A DNA stretch of 64,000 nt from Acanthosoma haemorrhoidale. Taxonomy: Eukaryota; Arthropoda; Insecta; Hemiptera; Acanthosomatidae. Of the stretch, positions 34,713 to 47,756 are shown in pieces. The DNA is taken from contig OV884009.1 of NCBI GenBank assembly GCA_930367205.1, positions 117,875,454 to 117,939,453 on the forward strand. Direction: 5' to 3'. Under the pieces are notes generated by a model. It was given only the letters and a program-made list of their open reading frames with translations, ran no database searches and was not told the DNA's origin. The position numbers and the translations under genes were made by a program. Within the stretch, counting starts at the first letter, position 1. Each line of letters begins with the position of its first letter.

Positions 34713-35069
34713 CAGCGTGTTCTTGCAACCAAGGGAAATGGGACAGTCGCTTTTCAGAAAAATCAGTCAAACTAAGAACAGGTTTTGCCTAGAACGATGC
34801 AACATACTGCACCAGTATTGGTAAAGTATTAGAATTACCTTGCAAAGGGTTGATCAAAAAGTTTAGATGTGCATTGAGGAAAGCGAGATACCAAAGCCAT
34901 TTATCGTATTTAAGGGGGGAAGGGAGGAGAGACGTGAGGAAGTTCTTCATTTTCTTTTAGATAAGTTGAGACATCACTGCATAGTTTCTAGGACATATTT
35001 AAAGACATTTTCTTAAGGAACCACATCTACTCCTTTAGCATTCGCTGAAACATGCCAATTGATTAAACA

Positions 35070-37770
35070 AACTTAAAAAGCGAGTTGCCGTGGCCCACCC
35101 TCCCCTGGTCCACATCTTACCTCAACTACTGTGAAATACAGGTCACTCCCTTCTTAACAGAGCAAGGCAGTCCCTTGCCAAGTAAAAACCACCAAAACAA
35201 ATCAAACTGCTACCAATTTCCATCAAAAATATCAGCAATTTTAAATTGCTATACAAGTATCTGCATAAAGTAGAAGGCATTGGTAAAGCAAACCTTACGC
35301 ACATGAAAACGACGATCTCACCTGAAACACCATAAATATATCGTGCAATAATCAAATATGTGTCCGAGAAAAACTCCGATTATCTCATCTGTCAACTGAA
35401 ACATAACAGCACCGTGAGTGGTAATCAAGCACCACATCCCACTACACCGACCAAAATAATAAAAAAAAAGAATGACATCACAGGGATTGAAGGCCTAACC
35501 AATTGTCAATATCCATAGTTCGATGGGACCATTAGAGGTTTCTTGTACCTATAATACTGTTCTTTGTTCACTTGAGTATATTCTGATGGTGGAGAAAATA
35601 CATGACTGTACTGTGCAACGGTAAAGTCGAGAAACCTTGCCCCAGACAGACGTGTGGTATCGTGGAATGTCACAATCGCAAGGCCTAAGGGCACACTAAG
35701 ACGTATTGCATGCAATTACCACATTGTGTGGTGTGCGGTAACCAACATAAAGCCGATCCTATCTTTCACCAACCTTAACAAGTTTGTTTCCGATTTCCCA
35801 GCACACCCGACAGTAAGAGACCGTGGACACACATCACATCGTATCGTATTGAAACAATAGCAGACCGAATACAACGTAACTTTTAAAAAGCCAACAAATA
35901 TTGTCAATTAAAAATTAAAGTCAAATAAGTCAGAAGCCTCAACTTTAACCCTCAACTCATTCGCCATCTTTCCATAAACTTTGTATCCGTGATTAAAATC
36001 AGTCCAATATCTTGGCTCGGCCCTAGACATATCCCTAACCTTCACAGAACATATCAACAGGAAAACTGACAAAGCAAAACAAATCATACACAAACTGTCC
36101 ATATGTTTACAAAATCCCGATTAAGTTTCAAAAACAAACTTATACTCCCCAATCAGTCTTTCGATCCCTCATAACCTACTATTTATCAGGGTTTATTTTC
36201 AATTCAATTTCAAAATCATCTTTTTTTTTATTTCGTTATAGGTATTTATATAATGTTTGATTATCTGCTCTATTTGTCGAGTAAGCATTTCTAGGGAAGA
36301 TAAATCAACCGTGCAGTGGTCAACGTCAATCAATCTTCCACTTAAATTGGCGAAATTTAAGAGTCAGCGTTGTCGCCATACTTTGGGAATCAAAAAAGCC
36401 CTGCCCAGTTTTTGTGGCGTCCGTGGAGACTGTTCGCTCCCCACTCTCCCGAGTGGCCCGCCGGCTCAGTTCAGGCTGAATCACCAGGTGCCAACTTTAC
36501 GTCGAATGGAGGATAATTTCATCGATTCTCGCAGTCCATTCACCCTTGGTCACTCATATGATGGGTCTTAAGAAGGCCTTTAGCAAGCAGGGTGCATAAC
36601 AGCCTGAATACACTAATCATTTACCCCCAACCCCCCCCCCCCCATCTGACAACCCACACATTTCCTTTTCGTAGAGATAACCTGCAGCCTTTGTCATGCT
36701 CTATATTACGTAATATATCGTCCTTCACACTTGCCTTTTGAAACAATGTTTTAGTGCACCCTGTACAATTTCGTTCCTTGTTATCCCAATATTATCTCCG
36801 GTGACCTAAATAACAACCTTTCGGATTCTTACGATCCTCTAGATAAGCGATATTTTGCCTCTATATTCCTACTGACCATATAAGTCCGATACCTGGTTAA
36901 ATCTAGTCATCGACTCCTCTGCTAATCATCCCCCCTCTTCTTAGCTGCCTCTTGCGTCCGAATTTCCTATAATATCCATACCACCCACATTTGCTATAAC
37001 CCCTAAACCATAACCTGTCCTAATCTGGATCCTTACCTCCGAAAACATTTTACTGGTAGAGGGGATCTCGAAGCCCTGGGGATTGGAATACTATTTACTA
37101 CCACTCCACAATTGACTCCATGGTAGACATTCTCACTCGTGAATTCATTAATATCGTTAATGTGGATGCACCTCTAAAAAGTTTTCGGAGCCAGCCTGCT
37201 TGGTGGATATACCTATATAGTGACTACTCTGCTGCTGCCTTCTCAAAATGATTACCGGTTTTATCTGATATCACTAAACTCATATTTTTCATCTGCCACC
37301 TTAATCATTCCACCACCTCCTTCGTCCTCTAGTTGTAAAGAATCCTCTTTTGAGGGTAAAGATTTTGATTTTAATTGCGGCTTTCCCTCTGACCTTATAA
37401 CCTCTCTAATGAAAGCACGCACTAACGCTACTGGCCCTGGATCATTAACCTTCTCCAATAGCTTTATCCACTAGTTTCAATCATTTCTCTCTAACCGTTT
37501 ACAAGTAGTTACTATCACTAATCAACCCTTATCTGCTTCCCTCACTCTTTCCTCGAGCGTACCCCAAGGATCAAGAATGTCTCCCCTGATTTTTAGTTGT
37601 TACATAAACCGTCACCCTAACTATATTCATCATTGTTCCCATCACCCTTGAATGCTGACGACTGCCAAATCTATTTATCCATTCCCCCTCTGATATTTTA
37701 GCTACGTTTGCAAAGATTCAGCGACCCATAGACTTCCGTTTACTCCTAAGATACTTACTGCTATTTTCAC
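35070..37770 (+). mobile_element. LINE-B copy 2, degraded, with ORF1 and ORF2 traces
   Basis: The ORF1 trace at about 35,640-35,780 carries Cys/His knuckles (CHNRKA.GHTKTYCMQLPHC and VCGNQHKADPI). A short upstream block resembles the LINE-A ORF1 (ISNFKLL-type at 35,225). ORF2 traces are an endonuclease piece (ISGDLNNNLSDSYDP, about 36,790-36,840), RT fingers (KARTNATGPG), a palm loop (SSVPQGSRMSPLIFS) and a catalytic stretch NADDCQIYLS at 37,651-37,680, where copy 1 has YTDD. Both copies are in plus orientation about 5 kb apart. Frames are broken throughout. Confidence 0.7.
36257..36571 (+). other. Open frame of 104 codons, unrecognised
   Basis: A GC-richer plus-strand frame between the ORF1 and ORF2 traces of LINE-B copy 2. 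It contains CRHTLGIKKALPSF and a Pro/Arg-rich stretch, with no domain I recognise. Position suggests it is LINE-B interior. I do not claim it is a gene. Confidence 0.2.
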
Positions 37771-38044
37771 TCCTGGCATCATTTCTAAAAATACTTATAA
37801 AAGTGAAAAGAAGATTGCTCTATGCAAACGGACTAAACGTAATGTAATCTATTAGATATACATGTAATCCATATCCCAAAAATCATTACTGCCTCATTTA
37901 ATCAAGCGCTCATAATGTGCATAAACTATTGATCATAATTAATAATCTTTTTTAAGAATATTTCTTGCTTAACATATTTCTTGCTAAAATTAAAACTTGC
38001 TCAACAATAATTTAATTAATTCATTTTTTTTTTTAATTTTCCAG

Positions 38045-38105
38045 AATTATGCTGTTTTTTCTGTTAACATGCCTACTTCAGTACACTACAACATTAACCT
38101 GCAGG
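38045..38105 (+). CDS. Metalloprotease exon 1: signal peptide
   Basis: The acceptor TTTTAATTTTCCAG precedes 38,045, so an upstream untranslated exon must exist. ATG is at 38,049. The 19 codons begin with the hydrophobic run MLFFLLTCLLQ and end TTLTCR, a typical secretory signal. The donor is AGG/GTAAGTG after 38,105, phase 0. Confidence 0.8.
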
Positions 38106-41100
38106 GTAAGTGAAAGTATTTGAAACAAACCAGTGTCACTAAAAGTTATTAGACCGAAGCTAGAAATACCTTTACAAATGAATTTGCTTGCTTTTTGTTT
38201 GTTCGGTAGGCTTTATTAAGATCATTATTTATCTAATTTTGTGCAGAAAATCCAGCATTGTTGTAGCCTTGACGGAAGTTCCAGTATATTCGAAATATCC
38301 CATCCCTACCTTCTCCCCGGTTAAAACTCAACTCTTTACTATCCTCATCCCCCACCATTTTTTGGAAATCATTTTTAAACAACTTGTGTATAAATGTTGT
38401 TTTTTTATTATTATTTCTAATCTATTTTACTAAATATTATTTTTCATAATTTAACGTATAGAATCAGTCATAATCCTTATCTTATTGTAATCGAATACAA
38501 AGTTTATCTTTAGCACAGAATAAATATAAATGACCTTTTTCATAAATAAATTTTTAAAAACAATTTTCTAATTTTAACTTTACATGTAACTAAAACTGTA
38601 AATTAAAAACAGCGGCAACGGAACAATTTATTAAACTTTTAATTAATTTTAGCCTTAACTCATTACAATATATTGTTTTTGATATCTATATCTCTAAGAA
38701 ACAGTGATGAACGTGTTTGATAATTATAAGGGAAATGAAAATAGAGAATAACATTGTAAGCTACATTATCCATTTGCCTACCTGGCTGCAGAATCACGGG
38801 GCTGTCAGTTCAAACCAGAACAGGCTACAGATAACAGTAGTTCCTTTGACTAGCAGTTCCTAGGCTACGACAGTAGCTCCTTAAATCTACAGTACCAACT
38901 TTTAAAGATGGTCCCTTTGCTTTGTGTATCGTCATTGTGGTTTATCTCACACCATACCATGTAAAGATGGTTGAATCGATCACGTGTCTCGGTAGTAATT
39001 ACAAAATTATCCTGTAACCGATAGTCATTACAAAATTTAGGAGATAATAGATTTGTAGCAGTATTGGTGACCTGTCAGACAGAGTTTATGAGAGGGAAAC
39101 TTCCAGATGGTAGTGAACCACGGCCACATCTCGGTAAGAACATTGACCAGTCACGGTTCATTTTTAGTTGGTGCGGTGTCCTTCTTAGGCGTCAGAGTAA
39201 TTCTTTCACTTAGCCAAAAGTCTTCAATGAATGAATTCCTCAAATCTTCTAACATAAAGTTTTCAAATATTTAGCAACTTTACTGAGATTTTCCAGAATG
39301 TGGATATGACATGTTCCTTTAACTATCTATCTCTAATTTCTGGATGTAACTTTTTAATCTCCTCTGCCATCAAATCACCTTTGAGGTGGACTGGTTATGA
39401 CCTTAGCATTAGCCACAGGTGTACTGACATGACGGAGGCTTAACCTCATCACCACTGACGTGGTGACCTGACGGTATTGTCTGCCCGGAAGTACGTGGCG
39501 ACTATTACAGCTATCAAATGCTTACTATTTACTTTTCTCCCTACGTTGTCGAGACACTTTAGCAAAAACACCGGTTTTGCAATGTTCGGAAAATGCTAAG
39601 AGTGCTCTGTACCTGCATCAATATCACTTGTAAAATAAACTCGTTAACCGTTCTTCAGATGGACGGAGAGTAAATTAATAAATAATAAAATTCTCCAAAC
39701 CACTTCAGAACCACCTATGTAGTTTCCTGAACAAGTATATGCTATTATATGCTTTGAAAATTCATCTCATTTGTTTACTAAACACTATAGGATCACATAT
39801 TTGCAGACATACTTCATGGAGTTTAAGCAATTCCACAATTATCCGAGCCATGCAGATTCGAGACTTGGCAAAGTTGTGCGGCACTACCCACTTACTATCA
39901 AGGTCTACTCCATTTATTGTGACAGTAAGCCCTACTTGAAAAGGAGATCATATGCAGTACAAGTATCCTCGCTTGTTGAATGTGGGTCTCTAATCTAGCA
40001 CGGTGAATTTCGTTCAGCTTCACCTCACTCATTTTAGACCTATTTTTTAGATTCCTGTGTTTACCTGAAGGTTTTCGCATTGCAAAGATCACAGAAATAA
40101 TTTTTGGCTTCCTAAAATAGTGAACCTTGCTGTTTTTAACCCTCGTATGTAAGGATTGCAGAACCTTTTCAAGCAATCCAACACACAACACGCAAGATAT
40201 TTTCCACGTCTTTTTCATAGTTGCAAACAAAATGTATTTGTAGAATGGCTTTTTTCTTTCTTTTTTTTTTATGTAACAAACTTCCGGTATAATAACGAAT
40301 GCTGGTCGCTACGGGAAATTGGAACAATTGCTTACGGGCCCAACACAACTGTTAAAAACATATTATACCAACACAGAATAAGAAAAACTAATCAATGGGT
40401 TTAGACCTGAGACCAGTTTTAAGCCAGTTAGAAGTCCAATTATAACACCATTATATAATTCACCATTAAGCAAAGGAAGACCCTTAAAAAAAGAGACCAC
40501 CTAAAATTTGAATTTTCGAAAACCCGTTTCTTATTAAACGTTTAACATGCGAAATTTTAGTGTTCTATCTTTTGTTACCCTGTACATAAACATATAAATA
40601 GAAAGACCCTGTACAGATAAACAGATCTTAGGTAAATTTTAGAATGTTATAAGAAGAATCATTTATGTCTGGATGGTGAGGAGGTTTCGGAAAAGAAGAG
40701 TTTTGGTTTTGAAGGTACGTAAAGATGAAGTATGACTGCTATTAGGCGGGATAGAATTCCATAGAGTGGGGGGGGGGGTAACAAAGGAACCGACAAATGT
40801 TGCAATTCTGTGGGAAAAAGTGAAGGTCAAAAATAAGGTAATGACTCACCACAATGATTAATTTCCAATAACTCTTACTGTTCCAAGTTCAATCACATGC
40901 ACACACTACTTCAGTCGCTCTTTCATTGCGATAAACCATTTCAGTTACACAGTCTTTGTTGGATACAAAACAAAGATGTAAAACGTCTTTCCGACCGTTG
41001 AATATACAAATGCATTACGTTTCTCATGTATACACAACAAATGTAACTTCTCACACATTGTTGTGCTAATACAATTCAATTCTTTGAATTCATATTCATA

Positions 41101-44100
41101 TATAGATACAATAAATTAACAAAATAACAATAATATTAAACATCAAATAATTCCAAACCGTTTAATTAACAAATTATGAATTAATTATGTAGCTGCCTTA
41201 CTTTGATTTGCTTAACTGCAACAGCCGTCATATATTCAGAACTGAATATATCATATATAGCTATATAGCTTGGCCAGTTCTGTTGAAAGGTAATAACTAA
41301 TAATTGACTGAGAGTAGCTTGGTCTATCTGTAACTGGACCGGCTACTAAATTAATTATTTATCAACACCTTGACGAGATCGAGTATTGGTGCAATCAATG
41401 GTGGATCAAAGTTAATGAAGCAAAATGCTCCCACATTACCTTCACCCTTTGTCGCAAGTCTTGTCCACTAGTTTATTTTAATTCTATTTATCTCCCTGTA
41501 TCCAAGACAGTACGGTACTTAGGCTTCCATCTTGACAAACGACTGACCTGGAACCCACATACGAGACTAAAAAGACAAGAACTAAACAGACGCTTTGGAC
41601 AACTGTACAGACTACTTCAAAGGACATCCCATCTCTCAATAGAAAATAAACTACTAATCTACAAAGTTATACTTAAACCAATCTGGACGTACGGAATAGA
41701 GCTATGGGGGACAGCAAAAAAGTCGAACATCAAGCGTATCCAATCCTTTCAATCAAAAGTCCTGAGAACAATAGTAAATGCCCCTTATTATGTCAGCAAC
41801 AAAACCCTTCATAACGACCTTAATGCGCCCTACATTCTAGAACTCATCCCTTCCAAGTTTATGAAATTCCACAGTAGCCTTTCCAACCACCCTAATCCTG
41901 TAGCACAGTCATTGCACTGCGCCACTCATCCCTATAATCCTCCTCGGAGACTGAAACGGCAGTGGCCTCGTGACCTGCTATAAACGCGTGACAGTGGGAG
42001 TCCTGGCAATGGCCAGTTTCTCCAATCATGTCCTAAGCGTCTGTGGCTCACGCGCTCTTGGTCAGCCTCCACTGGTTCGCATCCGGTGACGCGGCTGACG
42101 GAGGAGCGTGGGGGACTTCCCAAGACTCCGCTTTGTCTTCGCATGTGGATTTGAGAGGTCTCTGGGCTGTCTGTAAATATTGTATGAATGAGCGAGTTAA
42201 TGATAAACTGTAAATGTGGTATGAATGAGAGCATTTATCTTAATTACTTATTGCCTTATAAAAGGCAGATTGTAATTATAGTACAATAAAGGAATAATAA
42301 TAATAATATAAATTATTTTGAAGAATACTCATTGTAAAAATTTATCTAATTTCTATATTAAATGTTTCTGAATATTTTGAATATACTATTAGTTTTTGCC
42401 CATGTGCTAGATTGAGGCTATACACTGGTCTTTGCGCTCCCACATTAATTGATTTCCATTGGTGTAATCCCTCACCAAAGCTATAGCTGCAGTGTATTGC
42501 CCACCTAGTAAGTCCATTTCCAACTTACAATTTACTTGCTTTCTTAACTAAATTGGACATAATTTCCTTGAGGGTGGAGATTTCAATGCAAAGCACTAAT
42601 AGTGGGGCTCAAGAACCACTAACTCTTGAGGGCGTGCTTTGTTATCTGCACTTTTATCCACAAACTCCACCACTGTGGATTAGAGAGGATCTGACCTGCA
42701 GATTCCTATCTAAATCCCGACATCCTTGATTACTTCATCCACCAAGGATTAGGAATGATAAATGTGATAAATACTTCCCATTATATACCACCCTCCCCCG
42801 ATGGTGTTGTACACTCGCTCACTTTTGACGGTACTATGGAGTATTTCGTCACCTGTGGTGCGCGTATTCCAGTGCAATTGGGTGTGCTGCACTGGCCATC
42901 GTGCCTTTTGTTCTCTTAAGCCGGTTTTGTTCTATTCATTTCTTTTCCGTAATTTTTTCCTTCCCAAATGCTAACTTATCTCAATATAAAAAGGGACCTC
43001 TCCGCTCCTCCGGTACACCTATGCTTTCTTGATGGGCATTGGATATGTCTGTTATTTTGAACAGCCCCATATTGCGCCTCCTCAACCTACTTCGCCCTTC
43101 TGGAGATGGTGAAGTGCCCTGGTCCCTACAGCTCCTTCCATCTCTGGACTATGATGAGAAAGGCCCTGCAGTTCCCCTCGTAGTCTACCAGCAACGGCAA
43201 GTCTTACTCATCCATGCTGTACTGGCCAATTGAGCGGAGCATCCGTGCTCTTGCCTGTTACAAGGCTTGGCAGGTGAGCACGACTTGCTCTGCGGCATCT
43301 CTATCCAAGCAATGTTGGGGGACCGCAGCTCTTATATGCTCGTTGAACTTGGAACAAAATCCGTCAAGCCCCAATAGCTCCTGGAAACCCCAATAGTCAG
43401 GGGAGATCCACTTTGCCCTTAGCTTGACCTTGCCGAGGGGAAGTACTTCCTTAGTGTACTCCCATACGATGTATAGGTACACCTGGTATTCCCCGCCTTC
43501 TTATCCTACCCAGGAAAACCCATCTCATGGGACTAATGTTGAAGAACTCCTTATTCACCGATTCCTCTTTCGTTTCCTCAAAAGCAGTTAATCCCTGTAA
43601 GGTCAAATACCTCTTACGCAGCCTACCACACTGTGAATCCCCTGGGTATGATAATCTCACTGCTCAGATTCTTTGATGCCTCCCGCCCTAATCAGTAGTT
43701 TTCCTCATTTACATTTTTAAGTGTATTTTTAGGACTACTACCCTCTTCTCTTGAAATATTCCATTATTGTCTACTTTCAGAAGCCTGATAAGTCTACTTC
43801 CAATTCTCTCAAATGTTCACTCTGGTCATCAATTGGGTTTCCGTTTCATACACTTCACAGGCCTCTGCGTTGTTGATCATATATCCTCTGCACTTAAAAG
43901 CAAATACTATTGAACGGGTGGGATTTTGGAAGTAGCTCAAGGTTTCGACCGGGTTTAGCACGCAGGTTTGCTTTACAATCTAAAAATCTCATTACCGCAG
44001 ACCCATTATATAATACTTCAACACTGCTGACATTCTAGTGAGACCTAGCACCTTTTCTTTCAACTATTGCTGACGACACAGCAATTCTTTCGTCTCATCC

Positions 44101-47100
44101 CGATCCGTTAACTGCATCCAGCTAACTCTAAAATCACCTCACATAGATATAGAACTGGTGCAACCAAATGGCACATCAAGGAGACGTGTGGAGTCCCGCT
44201 GCTTCCGGCTTTTCCACCAGCATGGATGGGGAATTTACCCTTAGAAGTGGGGGGTGCTCTTAGGCAGAATATGTGTGTATATTTATAGAACAAAATTTAT
44301 ATACGGTATAAATGGAATTGTATGAATGAATTCATACCTCCTGAATTAATAGTGAATTAATAGTCCTGAATAAGCAAATTGTAATTTTCTAATAAAAATC
44401 TTCTAAAAAAAATAAATAGAAATATACTATTACATATATTTTAGTTTATTTATGTCTATCTTTTAGTTATCTAAAGAAATATCTATTTTAGATCCACGAA
44501 TCAATGACAGAAGAAGAATTAAAGAAAATCTTCCATGTAGATCATCCTTCTAAAGGTAAGAGCCCTAATGTAGAATGATTAATAATGAAATGAAGGATAA
44601 TGTAAGATGTACGCAAAATATATTCATCACGATTAATAATAATAACATCTACTATGTGATAGATGTATGGATAGCCTTTCGCAAACATAATAGTCCCCAT
44701 CTATAATTATTAAATGTTGTGAATAATTAATGCAGGTATAAAAAATCATAATTACCACAATTTAGGATTAATAAATATACTGAATAATATATGTACGCAT
44801 AACATGTCAAAAACATACTCATTACTATTGATAATTATTAAATGCATTATTAAATAATGTAATCAAATGTTAATAAGACTTCCATTGACGAATTCAAATA
44901 ATTGTTTCATGTTTCAGTAAGCCTCACGTCATAGTAACTGTAGCGAGCGCCAACCATATATGTAAATCACCCTATACTCTGGTGCAAATAATGTATTATA
45001 ATATAATATATAAATTATAAGCTATTTGTAATAAACCAGGGTCCATGCGGCAGTTGTAGCAAGGCAGGTAAAAAGGGGGCACCGTCGTAAACGGTACCTG
45101 ACTAGACCAGGGCAGACATAAGGGCACCTATAGGCGGTCAAATAACCTAAGTGGGTGAGTCCCTAGCAGCCATAAAACACACCCTTTTAGGCCAACAGTC
45201 GTAAACCTAAGGGGGGTTGGCCACCTGGGTATCGTAAAATATACCCCTTTCAGCCAACTCCACCTTTCACTAGGAAAGGGAAATAGTATTTAAGACCAGG
45301 AGATTAAGCACTGAAGCCTACTCTCTTGGCCACACCTCTGCGCAGTCATCCTGTCTCGGTCCCCCGGCTTGTAGACGGTCCAACGCCTCGCTATTGTTAC
45401 ACTGCCGTGCCCCGTTCTAACTATGATCAACTCTTATTCTTTATGAAACCTCTGTACCCTTTTCTTTTGAACATAGTGTATTGTCGGGACACATACCTAT
45501 CATAAATGGAGTCAGATATTAAACGCCGACATGGAACAATGGTCCATGTTATAAACTACAACAATCCGCACTTGTCACCAGGGCTAGAGTGATTAGGCGC
45601 TCCCCTAGTGACTCCCCCGACAGTAACAATGGAGATAAACGACATATTTGCAAGAAGATAAATTTCCAAATTTTAAAATAAATGAGTAATAAATATATGG
45701 ATCTCTCAATGAGTAAGTAACGGTTAACTGGGTAACAATCCATGGAAATCATTTTGAAAAAAAAAATCCAATCTACCCTATTGATTAATTTTATGTAATG
45801 AGAGTCATGGCATATAGTCATTCACACTCCATATTCGTACAGTATTTACAATATATTGTAACCATTTTTTATTTTATTGATACTATTTATAATTATAGAA
45901 ATTTATTCCGTCGGAATTTTCGGTAAGCATAATATGGTTAAAAGTACCTTTTTATTTGTTGTTTTCCTGCTGATCCTGAAACGGGCTGAAAAAAAAAAAA
46001 ATGTTGATGTGACAGTGCCGAGACAATGGTGTTCTTTCTTTGCCGACTGGAAAAACACTCCTCGCTTGTTTTCGTCTTCGCTTCGTCCACTAATCCCCCA
46101 CTTATATTTTACATTTTCCGGTAAAATAACTATTTTCATAATAAAAATTTACATGTACTGATATGGTTCAGCCCATATTATTACAATACATACATACGAT
46201 ATATACATATACAAAAAGCTCAGGAGTTACCGAAATTCATCTCTCCATTAAAGAAGAAGAAATCAGAGCTCAGATAGATCCCCCACGCTCCTCCTGCGTC
46301 TACATCATTGGTGGATAGTACAGTGGAGTCATAGAGAGCGTGAGAGCCACAGACGTTTCGGAGAGCCTTTAGTTGGTTTTGTGTATTAGTATTTTGTTTT
46401 TTCTTCAGAGGTAAGATTTTCTGCTCAACAGTCTAGTTGATTTATAAACTGGAGTTGGTTAAAACGTGTGAGTGAGGTGACTCCTAAATTCATCAGGTGC
46501 AGTCTGTGACACATCGCCACGATGGAGGGGGTAGTTGCTATAAAATAGTATACTGCGATATTTAATTACGTTGGGACGTAAGTTGTACAGTTGTAAAAGT
46601 AAGGGTTATATTAATTAAACACTAACCACTAATCACTTACCATCCAGATACCAGTCCGTTATACTTTGAAAAAATTCGGGTTTAATAAATATAGTTTATC
46701 GCTTCCCCACGGTGATTAATGTCGAAACCAAAAATTCACAATTAACATAAAAATAAAAATGTTCCTTAATTCTTCATGACATATAGCGACACATTTCCCC
46801 GTATTGCAATGCTAAGGGAAGGGCTAGTGGTGACATAGCCATGTTTATGAAGAAACATATATTTAATAAACATCTGATCCTTACCTAAGAATACTAGCGC
46901 TTATTGCAGTTCTACTTGCACTTTATAATGAATATTATGTTTTTGGCACGGAATATTAGAGATTTGGTATTCAGTTCGGTTATATTGCAAATATTCTGTA
47001 TCAGTTATCCAATAATTCCATTTTAGCATATGAAAATGGTAACTGTCGGGATAGTAGGTGGTAAGGGGTCTCTACGGCCCGGCCGCTTTCTGGCGAGTGT

Positions 47101-47717
47101 CAAGAAAGAGATAAAATGGTGGGACCTTTGCTGGTGCTGGATCTAGTCGGTGGGCAGCTTTATTCATTTCGATCTGACTCCATAAGATCTTAAAAGGTGT
47201 GCCCAGACAGTGCACTATGTTCAGGAGAAGAGGAACAGGGTAGGTTTATAGGTAGTTTATGTGGTCTTGGAATGACCACGAATTCATTCTCGGTATCCAA
47301 GGGTAGGTGAACCGTCCGGATCCCAAAGGCGAGTGTGAAGTGGAGAGAGGCAGACTAGATCGCTGAGGGTAAAGTTTGTAGGGCCCGAGAGACCGTCGTC
47401 CGCAAGGAAGAGATCTCTTCCAAGGAGGTGCTAGTTTTAGCGAGACAAAGGCAGAGAATCCCACTAGAAAGGTGTGGGGTCTGACAACGCCACGCTGGAC
47501 TAAAACATAGCGAGGTTAGTAAAGAGAGATGCAGAGGTAGTTAAGAAAGCCACGGTTCGAGCAGTATTATATTATACTGATGTTACAAAGAGAGAACCAA
47601 GGTAGTACTAGAGAGTACTGTGCGTATATGTAAAAACATAATTGGGGTGTTCGGATCAGAGGAGAGCTTCTCTCATTGTGTGGTGATGTCAGTTGATGGA
47701 GGCGTCACAGCAACAAA

Positions 47718-47756
<39 letters not shown>

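Noticed and set aside
45877..46161. Frames on both strands in intron 2 as a nested gene
   Set aside because: Short, mutually overlapping, interrupted by a poly-A run, with no recognisable domain or splice signals.
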